This document shows, one piece after another, positions 11,869 to 22,228 of a DNA stretch of 64,000 nt (position 1 is its first letter; each line of letters opens with the position of its first letter). A program made the translations under genes and the position numbers. This stretch comes from Limnanthes douglasii subsp. nivea (Eukaryota; Streptophyta; Magnoliopsida; Brassicales; Limnanthaceae): positions 296,464,009 to 296,528,008 of the forward strand of contig JAUPFV010000004.1 of assembly GCA_036936605.1 (NCBI GenBank), written 5' to 3'. The notes below the pieces were generated by a model. The model saw nothing but the letters and a program-made list of their open reading frames with translations, was not told the DNA's origin and ran no database searches.

Positions 11869-13910
11869 ATGAATGACGAAGCAGCTGGGGAGAGGGTCGG
11901 GAGAGAGGTGGCCCGAGCCATTTCGTTGTCTGAGGGAGAGGAAGTATCGGGGGGAGTATTACTCGCAGGGTCGGGATAAGCGATCAACTCTTATCATGAC
12001 CAGGATACAGCTACTGGAAGACATCGTAAAACTGAACGCTGAAAAGGAGCGGGCTCTAGACGACAAAAGAGTTCGGGAAGGCAAGGGAAAAGATCCGATC
12101 GTAGACAACCGTGGAGAAGGCTATCCGAGTATTGACCACCGTATCGATGCCCAACATGTTCGATATTATCGGGAGCCCCGCCCAGACGGGGAACGGGATG
12201 GAAAAGCTGAGCGATACCAAAAGGATGACCGAGGTATTTCCTCTATTTATACTTCGGACGATTCGTCGGGAAGAGAATACCGACGCAAGGAAAGACTAAA
12301 CAAACGCGAGCAAAAGAGCATTCCCGACGTCATAGGGCACCACGTTCTGACTCACCCAAGTTCAAGAAGGGTAGCACCGAGAAAAGAACGCCATTTTCAC
12401 TCGAAAAAGAGGAGATGTTAACGGGCAACAAAGAGGAGCGGGTAGTCCTACCCTAGGTTCAGTGACAGCCGTCAAATAGCCAGACCCAATGGTACAGGGT
12501 CAGTCGCTAGTTCATCAACCCAGGAAACGAAGGATTGTATGGATTTCAGACCGAGGGGCTCGGAGGCGGTTCTTTCAGATTTGGAATGAATTGGAGAGCT
12601 TCACCGTTGTCAGACGAAATATTATCGGGGCATCTCCCGAAGAGGTTTGACATCTCTAAATTGGAAAAGTACGATGGTAAGAGAGACCCAGACAACCATT
12701 TTGAAGCCTTCAAAACATTTATGTTGAGTTTCGATAATGACGATAAGTTGTTATGCCGAGCTTTTTCAATGACTTTCAAGGATCGGGCATCTAAGTGGTA
12801 GAAACGGCTACCACAGGGTTGTATACAAAATTTGGAATGTTCTGGATGATGTTCCGTCAGCAATTTGTGGGAAGCAAAAGTTTTCGGGCCAACAGTAATA
12901 CGATCGTTAACTGTAAACAAAGGTTGGGTGAGAGCCTCAGGGATTACACCAGGTGCTTTATCGATGCGAAGACCGAACTTGATCACTGCAAAGAGAACGT
13001 GGCTTTGACAGCATATCGTTTAGGGCTACTCCCTGGACCGATGAAGCAAGCAGTCACTAAGAAACAAGCTTTCACTTTTTCCGCCTTTCTAGCTCAGGTG
13101 GAAAAGAAAATATTGATACAAGAAACCGAGGCATCCGAGTTGGCAGCACAAATTCAGCAGAGTGCACAAGCGTCGGTCGTTATAAAGCGAGGTACTCAAT
13201 CTGGCTATGCCCCACAAATCCAGTTAATACCACCGACCCAGTCCGCACCGATCAAGCCTTCGGCATCCAAGGGACAAAGGATAAAACAGACCAACCAGGT
13301 GGTTTCACGACCGATGTCTAATAAATGGATCCGACCTGCTTACTTCGCTGATTTGACAAAATGCGTGTCCACAATCTATGAAAATACTAAGAAGAGCGGG
13401 ATGTATCGGAGGCCCTTCCCCATACCAACGCCTCGGGAAAATAGGAAAAACCGATACTGTCGATACCACGAAGACGTGGGACACGATACCAAGGATTGTA
13501 TCACTCTCAAAAAGGAGATACAGATGCTGATAAAATACGGAAACCTACTCGAGTATGTGAAAAAGAAAGTGCAGCAGGGCACAAATTCAAAAGAAATCAT
13601 GATGGTGGAGAAGACAAAGACAACCATGGCAATCTCCGAAGTGCCTGGCCTTTTTGACGTCTCCATCAAATATCTTGATCCTGATGTAAGCCGTAACCTC
13701 ATCGGGGTCATTGAAGAAGAAGCTGCGGAAAGTAAAGGAAATGTGAGGAACCTCTGTCAATTTTTTGGATCATTGACTATTTTTGGGGGTGATTCTATAG
13801 CAGGAATCACGTACTATTCCCGGAAGCGACATATAGAACCTAGCAACTCAGCTGGAAGCTTGGTCTTATCCTCACTCAAAAGGCATCCATTCACCGATTT
13901 TGTATTTTGA
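11869..13910 (+). pseudogene. gag of the Tat-type element, broken by frameshifts and a stop
   Basis: Capsid precursor of the retrotransposon. The start is near 11869-11873 (ATGs in overlapping frames). The piece from 12535 reads YDGKRDPDNHFEAFKTFM and CRAFSMTFKDRASKW, the conserved core of the retrotransposon gag family. A stop after RASKW (about 12800) and a frame change lead to QRLGESLRDYTRCF, the C-terminal half of the same core. At about 13460-13560 there is a zinc knuckle of the C-x3-H-x4-H-x4-C type (CRYHEDVGHDTKDC), followed by the usual YGNLLEYV. At least three frames (11873-12421, 12535-12801, 12795-13910) are needed to read it, so no intact gag can be made from this copy. Confidence 0.85.
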
Positions 13911-13913
13911 CGA

Positions 13914-14332
13914 TGACGACATGCGAGACATAGCCGGTCCTCACGAAGATGCCGTTGTTATCGGGGCGGCCATTACAGGGGAAGAAGTCTGATGCATCCT
14001 TGTAGACACCGGAAGCTCAGCAAATATAATCTTTGCATCAACATTTTCTAAGTTCAGGACACCCCAGTGATTACGCGTTCGGACCGAACTATCGTAGGGT
14101 TCACAGGATCGGCTGCAGAAGTGGTTGGAGAGTTCGAAGGCATTGTTCAGCTGGGCCGCGGGCCATTCAAGAAGGAGGTCACCGTTTTATTCGTCGTGGT
14201 AGATGCTCCAGCCTCCCACAATGTGATCTTTGGCAGGTCATGGCTGTCACGAATGCATGCAGTAACGTCCACTATTTATCAATGCTTGAAATACGTGGTC
14301 GGGAACAATATAGAGGTGGTGCGAAGCAGCTA
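13914..14332 (+). pseudogene. Aspartic protease of the Tat-type element, broken
   Basis: Processes the gag-pol polyprotein. The plus strand at about 13990-14030 reads ILVDTGSSANIIF, the D-T-G-S active-site loop, preceded by AVVIGAAITGEEV with a TGA stop just before the active site. A frame change near 14065 leads to VGFTGSAAEVVGEF and SHNVIFGRSWLSRMHAV, the flap and C-terminal motif (IxGRxWL) of gypsy proteases, ending with a stop at 14330-14332. Confidence 0.85.
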
Positions 14333-14558
14333 GAAAGCGGCAAGAGAATGCTACCGGGCGGCTTTAGCCCCAAAAAGGGATCAAGAGATGGATCAAGCAC
14401 AAGACTAGCAATTAGCGGGACTTCCCTTGGGGTCGCCTACCTGTCGACGATCTCAAGGAAGCTCCCAATTTCTTGACTACCGATGAATAATGTGAAAACA
14501 CCAGTTTACCGAAGGAAGAGTTTTACAAATAGGAGCTAACTTATCACCAGGATTCAAG

Positions 14559-16233
14559 AGACATTTTGCGTGGTGCTCGAAGGACGTTACCGGAGTCTTA
14601 GAAGACCATGTAATTCACAAGCTAACTATCAATAGGAACGTCAGACACGTCTCACAAAAGCGTCGGGCCTTTTCACCAGAAAATGCAGAGATCATTCTGA
14701 GAGAGGTTGAAAGAGTGCTCAGCGTCGGTCACCTCAAAGAATCTAGCTACATGCTTTGGACGTCCAACCCCGTCCTGGTCAAAAAGAAAAACGGCAAGTG
14801 GAGGATGTGCGTAGACTTTACTGACCTTAATCAAGCATGTCCAAAAGACACCTTCCCGATGCCGAGAATACCAGTTGGTGGATTCGACGTTGGGAAACAG
14901 ATTACTCTCTTTTATGGATGCATATGCAGGCTATAATAAGATCAAGTTGCACCCAGCAGATCAGGAAAGCACAACGTTTGTCACGGGCCGAGGCTTGTAT
15001 TGTTATAAGGTTATGCCATTTGGGTTAAAAAATGCAGGAGCGACTTACCAAAGGTTGGTGAACAAGACTTTTGACTGCCAGATAGGGAGAAATATGGAAG
15101 TTTACATCGATGACATGCTTGTGAAGAGCGGCATAAATGAAGATTATCTCGATGATTTGAGGGAGACTTTTGGCAATCTAAGGCGTATAAATCTCAAGTT
15201 AAACTCGGAGAAATGTTCTTTTGGGGTAAGGTCGGGCAAGTTCCTGGGATTCTTTTTGAGTGAAAAAGGAATCGAGGCAGACCCGATCCAATTACAAGCT
15301 CTTACCGACATGACCCCACCCAAGAATATCAAGGAGGTTCAGATATTAACCGGGCACTTAGCGGCTCTTAATCGATTTATTTATCGATCATCTGACAAGT
15401 CCGCTCCTTTTTTTCAGGTCTTGAGAAACGCTAAGTCTTTTGTTTGGACGCCAACTTGTGATAAGACCTTTTTAGGGATCAAAAATTATTTATCATCCCC
15501 GAACCTTTTAACAAAGCGTTTGACAAATGAGACTCTTTTTCTTTATATAGCGGTTTCAGATTTTGCAGTCAGTGCGGCATTGATCAGTGAATCGGGAACG
15601 GTTGCCAAAGCGGTATACTTCGTGAGCAAAAGCCTATTGGATGCAGAGACACAGTATTTGAAGCTGGAAAAAATGGCCTTGGCTTTGGTGACCGCGGCGC
15701 GAAAAATGCGACCATATTTTCAGGCCCACGCCATTATCGTTCGAACCTCTTTTCCACTCAAGTATGTTCTTCAGCGACCGGACATGTCAGGAAGAATGTC
15801 TAAATGGTCGGTCAAGCTAGGAGATTTTGATATCAATTTTGAGCCAAGAACAACCATCGAATGCCAGGCCCTGGCTGATTTTATAGTTGAATTTCATTCC
15901 GACCGACCAGACCAAGAAGAGCCTCCCGAGAACGACGAGTTAGTTGAGCAGGTTATTCAAACTGATGGTGGGTCGAACGTCAATGGATGCGGCGTGGGCG
16001 TACAGATAATCACCCATACGGGAATAAGTATGCAGCAGGCAATCCGATTTGGTTTTACCACTTCTAACAACGAAGCTGAATATGAGGCTGTCCTGGCCGG
16101 TCTGAGATTAGTGCAGGTATGCGGGGCCAAGCACATACGTCTTGTTAGTGATTCTCAACTTTTGATTAATCAAGCCTCGGGAGCGTCGGAAGCAAGGAAA
16201 GAGCACATGGTTCAATACTTAGCATCATTGTGA
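14559..16233 (+). pseudogene. Reverse transcriptase and double RNase H of the Tat-type element, broken
   Basis: Copies the element RNA into DNA. The first frame (to about 14870) reads KRRAFSPENAEII, VKKKNGKWRMCVDFTDLN and CPKDTFPMPRI, RT motifs 1 and 2. A single frame change near 14875 leads to a 452-codon open frame: FMDAYAGYNKI, FGLKNAGATYQRL and the catalytic box YIDDMLVKS (a YxDD form). Then comes the gypsy connection/RNase H segment (about 15540-15730, AVSDFAVSAALI). A second RNase H follows at about 15955-16200 with TDGGSNVNG, SNNEAEYEAVLAGL and VSDSQLLINQ, giving the D-E-D acidic residues of an archaeal-type RNase H. Two RNase H domains in one pol are a Tat lineage trait. Confidence 0.92.
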
Positions 16234-16239
16234 GTGTTA

Positions 16240-17674
16240 GCCGCGTCATTTGCCAAAGTGACATATGAGCACATCCCCAGGACCGAAAATTTGATTGCCG
16301 ACTCCCTGCCGTCGGCATCATGTTCAAGCAGTTACCCCTAGATAACCGAACAAGAAAACCCATCGATTATAAAGAGGGCAGAGCTGGACAATCGACCAGA
16401 AATCGCCTGTCAGATATCCTCGGTAACGATATCAGACTGGAGAAGGGATATTATAGCTTTCTTGGCCGAAAGACTACTACCAGATGATAGTATCGCAGCT
16501 CGGAATGTACGAAATAAGGCCCGAGGCTACATTTTGTTGGGAGATATACTATACAAAAAGTCTTTCAGCAGGCCTTTACTGAGATGCCTGGGGGCAAATG
16601 AATCACATATAATTGTATTCGAGTTACACCGACGGAGAAGGCGCAGCTCAATGCGGTTACAAATCACTAATAAGAAGAATTTTTCTCGCCGGTTTTTATT
16701 GGCCAACAACAACTATCGATGCTCAGCAAATAGTGAAAACGTGCGACACCTGTTAAAGATTCGCAAATGCGATCAACATGCCCGCGACTCCTTTAGAATC
16801 AATATCTGAAGGTCTGCCTTTTGACCGATAGGGAATCGATCTAGTGGGGCCATTAACGATGGCATCCGGTGGTAGACAAACGATTGTGGTGGTTGTAGAT
16901 TACTTTTCTAAATGGGTAGAAGCCGAGCCGCTATCGGGAACGAGAACTAAGGATATCATAAAATTTATTTGGTCGAACATCTGCCGTAGGTTCGGGGTAC
17001 CTCAGAAGCTCTCCATGGACAACGGACCTCAGTTTGATAGCAATGAGATGAAATATTTTTGTACGACCCATAGAATTAGGCAATGATTTTCTTCCCCTTG
17101 CCATCCGCAGGCGAACCGACAAGTTGAAGTCACGAACCAAACCATCTTGGACGGGCTCAAAAAGAACCTAGAAGGAAAAGCTGGCAAATGGCCGGATTAT
17201 TTGCAAGAAGTATTGTGGACTTACCGAACTACACCTCGAACGACGACTAAAGAATCACCTTATGCCTTGGTTTATGGAATGGATGCGGTCACCCCAGCGG
17301 AGTCAATCTTCCCATCTTTTAGGGTCGGGAATTATGATGAGAATAAAAACGGAGATGACAGACGACTAGCCCTAGACCTAATAGAAGAAAAAAGAAGCCG
17401 AGCTCAACTGAATTCTTTACATTATCAGACTTAGGTGAGGAGTCGGTATGCGTCAAAAGTGCGTCGGCGAGAGTTCAAAGTCGGGGACAAGGTTTTGAGA
17501 AGAGTCTTTCTGCATACCAAAGACAAAAACCTCGGCAAACTAGCCCCAAACTGGGAAGGACCGTATAAAATAATGGAAAGAATTAAGAGTGGGACGTATC
17601 GATTGCAGGACAAGCACGGACGTTTATTGAGGCTCCTTTGGAACATTGAACATTTGAAGATATATTTGGAGTAA
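16240..17674 (+). pseudogene. Integrase of the Tat-type element, broken
   Basis: Inserts the DNA copy into the genome. The zinc-binding part (about 16600-16800) is scrambled by frame changes; fragments such as FELHRRRR and a later CDTC-like piece in another frame can be seen. The catalytic core is readable from about 16838: DLVGPLTMASGG, VVVVDYFSKW (first D), LSMDNGPQFDS (second D) and PCHPQANRQVEVTNQ (E), giving D-D-E. A TGA stop lies before SSPCHPQ (17085). The C-terminal part reads KWPDYLQEVLWTYRTTPR, then a TAG at about 17431, then FKVGDKVLRR and GKLAPNWEGPYKI, the usual gypsy integrase end, stopping at 17672-17674. Confidence 0.9.
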
Positions 17675-17871
17675 TTTTATCGATCTTTTTAAATTCTTTG
17701 TAATCATTCTTATTTATCGATCTTTCTTACCTCGGTGGCGCGAGAAGGTTTTTGTGAGGCATCCATAGCAACCGATCTTTTTAATCCAATATTTTGCTTT
17801 TGAAAATCGGAAGTATTAAAAGGGGGTCCATCAGCTGACGAGCTGATAGACAACTTTTGGCAATCTTAATC
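17675..17871. other. Untranslated spacer after integrase
   Basis: Short non-coding stretch between the integrase stop and the minisatellite. It contains an inverted motif TCAGCTGACGAGCTGA at about 17831-17846. Confidence 0.5.
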
Positions 17872-18298
17872 GATCAACAGAACCTTAATAGGTTTTTCAG
17901 TGTTTAACTGATCCACATCTTATTCCCGACCCCATGGGAAATTTTCAATTAAACATTGATCAACAGAACCTTAAATATGTTTTTCAGTGTTTAACTGATT
18001 TAACATTTTTATTTCCGACCCTATGGGAAAATTTTCAATTAAACTTTGATCGACAGAACCTTAATATGTTTTTCAGTGTTAACTGATCTACATTTTATTC
18101 CCGACCCTATGGGAAAATTTTCAATTAAACATTGATCAACAGAACCTTAAATGGGTTTTTCAGTGTTTAACTGATCTACATTTTATTCCCGACCCTATGG
18201 GAAAATTTTCAATTAAACATTGATCAACAGAACCTTAAATGGGTTTTTCAGTGTTTAACTGATCTACAGTTTATTACCGATCCTATGGGAAAATTTTC
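17872..18298. repeat. Minisatellite, about 87-bp unit, 5 copies, in the 3' region of the Tat-type element
   Basis: Units beginning GATCAACAGAACCTTAA start at 17872, 17958, 18048, 18134 and 18222 (steps 86, 90, 86, 88). Each contains TTTTTCAGTGTTTAACTGAT and a CCCGACCCTATGGGAAA motif. The array lies between integrase and the antisense ORF. Tandem repeats in the untranslated 3' region are known from Tat and Ogre elements. Confidence 0.95.
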
Positions 18299-18486
18299 TT
18301 AATAGTGAAAACAATCAACTTTTCTACAATCATGCCCGACCAGATATAGAATTACAAAGGCATATTGGAGACAATTTCAAGATTATGGAAAACTTAATAT
18401 TTAAAAATTGTCGATTACAAGACAGTCTAAACGGGTTCTACAGGCCCAAAGGTTACAACATTTCAATACAAAAAAGGGGGTAGAAG

Positions 18487-19789
18487 TTAAGCGTCCTCAT
18501 CCTTAGGCTCAGTTTTTGTGTCATCTGACTCTTCATCCTCGCAGACCACACCGGATGGGCAATCTGCCTCAGGAACATCTAACCACAGGGACCCAAGGGG
18601 AAGGTCGGGGAAACGGTAATTAAAGGTCAGCACATAAGCAGCCTTAGCCTCAACAGTCTCTTTGTCCGACCATTTCTGACACTTGTCACCAAAAAGAGTG
18701 TTGGCGTTTTTCAGATCGGCAATCCCTTTCGCTTTCTTCGCTAACGAAATAAACGACTTTTAATTTCTGTCACTGCCAATTTCCCAACTCGGTCGTCACG
18801 GTCCTTTCTGACCCGCGCCATGGTTTTTTCAACCTTTTTCAACTTTTCCTCCAGGAGCCTTTTTGCTGCATCTCCCTTGTTGACCTCCTCTTCAAGTGCG
18901 GCAATTTTCCTTTCCGCATCCGTCAGCTTCTGGTTTAGTTCCCCTGCACTCCTTTCTTTCATCGCCAAAGGCACGATCATGTTATATAAAGACAAGGATA
19001 ACCCGTCAATTGCCCGCAAATGAAAGGTATGAGGGCTCTCAGGAACTGACAGCACAGGCAGTTTAGTCTCACTTGATGATGCCCCGACAACTCTCGCTGC
19101 CTTTGAGGGACCAGTGCTCTTACTCCCAGCCTCATCATCGTCGGGAATCACCACTACCAGAGCTCTCTCATACGGTACTGTTGCGGGAGCGGCCAAATCC
19201 CCACCCTTGACCTCCTCATACTGCTCAAAATGCGCCGGGATGGTCGTGTTATCAACAAGGGCGGGAGCACCGGCAAAACCACTACTCTCCTTCTTTGAGC
19301 GTTTCGATTTTTTGGCTTGAGCACCATCCGCCTCAGCTTTTTCCTTCCGTTTCTTGGTCAGTTCCTCCGACCGATGGGCTTCATCATCCTCAGCAACAAC
19401 TCCATCCCTTTGTCCCACTGCGTTGACCTCCGCTGCCTCGACATTCGCCTGCTCGGCATCCTCGTCTGACTTGGAGCATTTGCTAGGCGCCTTATTGCGT
19501 TTGGGAAGGAACGGGTGCGCGTCGGGCGCATCTATCTTTGCAACCAAATCCACCAAGTTGGGTGGTTGGCGCAGCTGCTCCAAGGTGAGCGGTTCAGCAG
19601 AGCAACGCCAGAGGTTGCTCATGATCAGATTCGTATTCTTGAAGGAGCGGTGGAACGCCCGACCCCAGTTCTTCCTAGCAAAGTCCTTCAAAATTTGAAA
19701 GGTCACTTTGCCAGCTTTGAAGTAGTCCTTCTTCAGCTCCTGGATGACCTCCTGGACACTTCACAAAGGGTCGGTCTTTTTGTTAAATA

Positions 19790-19838
<49 letters not shown>

Positions 19839-21241
19839 GATTACCATCGGTAACCCATGTCCGCAGCAACTGCCTCGGGTTCTCCTTAGTATATGGGCGA
19901 CCGTTTTCCCAGCAACCACTAAGTAAGATAAACCGATGCTTCCAGTCCTTGTCGCCCTCGAGGAAATCGTTTACAATCTTCCAAGTGTTGGCCAAGGAAG
20001 AATAGAAGAAAGGCGATTTGGGGGATTTAGAGAGCCCTGACATGGAAATGTACTCGTTCATTGGCATAACCCGACCCGATAGGTGAGAGACCATTATACA
20101 TGACATCAGCATATACCACGCATTGGGCGTTAGCTGTGAGGGGCAGATGCCAATTGTCTTGAAATACAGAGCGATCTCAGGGTCCAGAGGAAACCTGAGG
20201 CCCCAGTTGAAGAGCTCTGTAAAAATGACGATCTCCCGCGACCAAACTTGCACGGGCGTCTTACCAGGAACGGGGAATCGTACGGTGATGCATTCCGAGA
20301 TCCCCCACCGGATCAGAAGCTCTGCATGTTCCGCAGTGGAGAAGTAGAGATATTTGCCTTCAAATAGGGAAATAACGTTGTCCCTTGGCAACAGCCGATG
20401 ATAAGTTGTGGTTATGGTAGCTTCTATCTCTGCTGGAAGGGGTTCTTCGAGAGGAGCAGCAGCGCTGCCAACAGCGACAGCACCTTCCCCCACTCCATTT
20501 CCCACTGGGGGGTTATTGCCAGAACCAGCTAAGACATTCGCTTCTGGCTCATTAGCATCTTCTGTTTGAATATCATCGGGCTTAGGGGAGGCGGCCGCTG
20601 GAGGATCGACCGACCGGGAAAGAGGCTCTATAAAGCTGGAGCTACTACCGGTGCGGGCGAGCTTTGAGTTATCTTCTTGCCGTTGACGAGCACGCTCGAT
20701 CTCCAGGTTCTGACGGTCGAGATCCCTTCGGGCAACTCCCAAAGGGGTATATGCGGTATTGATACTCGTCCGGTATCCCTGAATGGTGGGAGTCAGGTGG
20801 ACTATTTCGGGAGAGTTACCCCCCCGCAGGAGAAGTAAAGGTGCTGGAATCTCCGATTGAAAGAAACCTAGTTTTACCTTGGCGTCTAGGAAGAAAAGGG
20901 GTTAAGCTGGTAGGAGAATTTACCGACGAAGGCGTAGGGAGATTGAACTGTGCGATAAGGGAGTATGGAGAGCTACTGCTGGAGGGGATAACTATGGCCT
21001 CGGGGGTTTGAGCGCCAGCGGAATTGGGTACGATGAAGGATTCAGCAGGAATAAGATTAGGAAGGACAGGGTCGTGAGGGAAAGGCACGGGTGCGAAGGG
21101 CTTGGTATCAGAACTCTAGATTAATCCCGCGGCTCGGTACTCTTCAGCTCGGTCGCTAATACTGGCCCAGTCAATAAACCCAAATACAGACTCGTTCTTC
21201 TTCTTTGGTTTTTGTTTTGGCTTCGAGTTCTTACTTTTCAT
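18487..21241 (-). pseudogene. Antisense additional ORF (aORF) of the Tat-type element, lightly broken
   Basis: Reading on the minus strand, ATG at 21241 opens a lysine-rich start (MKSKNSKPKQKPKKK). A TAG interrupts codon 42 (21116-21118) but the same frame goes on with SSDTKPFAPVPFPHDP to 20816. A frame change at a run of seven G's (about 20821-20827) leads to a 320-codon frame with a globular core: EGKYLYFSTAEHAELL, ITVRFPVPGK, IVIFTELFNWGLRFPL, LTPNAWYMLMSC and DWKHRFILLSG. After a TA repeat (likely in or near a small intron) the 321-codon C-terminal part is rich in K and E, ends in a coiled-coil-like stretch (18960-18790), and after one more frame change near 18742 ends in an acidic tail stopping at 18487-18489. 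The layout matches the additional ORFs reported for Tat elements; function is unknown. It can be repaired conceptually by one stop and about two indels, fewer defects than gag-pol. Confidence 0.75.
19788..19836. repeat. (TA)n microsatellite inside the antisense ORF
   Basis: About 49 bp of nearly pure TA. On the minus strand it is preceded by TGG|GTTACC and GATG|GTAATC, both possible splice donors, and followed by AACAAAAAG and GTGTCCAG, possible acceptors, so it may lie in a small intron of the antisense gene. Confidence 0.8.
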
Positions 21242-21323
21242 AAATTCTGCTCTCTCTCTCTAGAATGATCAGGCAGGAATTTCTCTCTCTAGAATATCTC
21301 TGAGAGTGATTTAGTGAGTGAAG

Positions 21324-21332
21324 TATTTATAG
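21324..21332 (-). promoter_or_regulatory. TATA-like box for the antisense ORF
   Basis: The minus strand reads CTATAAATACTTCAC here, 83 bases upstream of the antisense ATG at 21241. The 80 bases between are CT/GA-rich (two TCTAGAGAGAGA-like stretches), as in many plant 5' leaders. This fits an independent promoter; it is an inference from sequence only. Confidence 0.5.
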
Positions 21333-21755
21333 GAAGCTTGCCTTAACCACTTTACGCATGGGTGAGTCCAAACGACGAAAAGTAGCGGGAAGTTGAAGAG
21401 CCTTTTGGAGAGATGTGCAGACGAGCACGCTTTGAGTAAGGGGATGACACGTGTCGATTTAGCCCAACAAAGCACGGTATAGGCGCTTGTCAGGCTAGCA
21501 TCATAGGTCTGCACCGGCTAGTTCAGATGGGTACGCTAGATGGGCTTCATATACTTGGTTTTTCATCCAAGGCCTGATTACCTATTTGGGCCCATGGGGA
21601 ATCTGTCAATCAGGGTCAGTGGAAGACCCATGATAAAGTCTTTTAGCGTCGGGGACGATTCGTAGCCGTCCCAGAAGCTTTAACAAAAAATATAGAGGGT
21701 TGGTCGTTATTCAGGAGAAAGCGGTCGGTCGGGGGACACCTCCTTAAGCCGCACT

Positions 21756-21815
21756 GATACCGAGGCAATATGGTCAGTCGATACTGAGGCAATATGGCCA
21801 GTCGATACCGAGGCA
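21756..21815. repeat. 24-bp tandem repeat, 2.5 copies, upstream of the 3' LTR
   Basis: Units of GATACYGAGGCAATATGGYC plus AGTC begin at 21756, 21780 and 21804. Confidence 0.8.
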
Positions 21816-21877
21816 TAGTGGACAAAGGCGTTTTGAACCAATTTCTTTATTTACAAGTCTTCATTCCTGACGCTCTT

Positions 21878-21892
21878 GAAGACTGGGGGGAT
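21878..21892 (+). other. Polypurine tract
   Basis: GAAGACTGGGGGGA lies just before the 3' LTR, the expected site for plus-strand DNA priming. Confidence 0.65.
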
Positions 21893-21894
21893 AC

Positions 21895-22212
21895 TGATAA
21901 GGAAGTAATTCGCCGATCTTAATAGAAAAGGAGTTGACTGCAAGAAGGAGAAAGGAAATATGTCCATTATTGTATTTATTTTTTATTAGATGACAATGTG
22001 TAAATAAAGTAGTTTGTAAAGGACTAATTGTGAAATAGTAAAAGATTACCAAGGACATAAATGGGTCTCACCTTCCCCACTATAAAAGGGAGCCCATTTA
22101 TTCTTGGTAGGTGGACAATTTTTTTAATATATTATCTCTCTACATTTTGAGCTCTAGTTACATCAGGTCCAAGATCCAAGATTCCTTATTCTTATCATTT
22201 ATTCTCTCATCA
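21895..22212 (+). repeat. 3' LTR of the Tat-type element
   Basis: 318 bp, same ends as the 5' LTR, followed by the target duplication TAGTC (22213-22217). Confidence 0.95.
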
Positions 22213-22228
22213 TAGTCCAGACTAAAGA

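Larger units (their letters stand above)
11464..22212 (+). mobile_element. Ty3/gypsy Tat-type LTR retrotransposon, full length but coding-defective
   Basis: Two LTRs of 330 and 318 bp begin TGATAAGG and end CTCATCA. The 5-bp target duplication TAGTC lies at 11459-11463 and 22213-22217. Inside, in order, are a primer-binding site, gag with a zinc knuckle, aspartic protease, reverse transcriptase, two RNase H segments, integrase, a minisatellite, a long antisense ORF and a polypurine tract. The order PR-RT-RH-IN is that of Ty3/gypsy. The second, archaeal-like RNase H and an extra antisense ORF before the 3' LTR are described for the Tat lineage (Retand, Ogre relatives). The LTRs differ by about 13 substitutions and 2 indels. 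Sense frames are broken several times, so it is not autonomous. It sits inside LINE B. Confidence 0.95.

Noticed and set aside
12546..12986. 146-codon minus-strand frame in gag
   Set aside because: Shadow of the gag coding strand; the plus strand carries the recognisable gag motifs.
19354..19790. Plus-strand open frames opposite the antisense ORF
   Set aside because: They are serine/alanine-rich mirror images of the charged antisense frame and show no domain.
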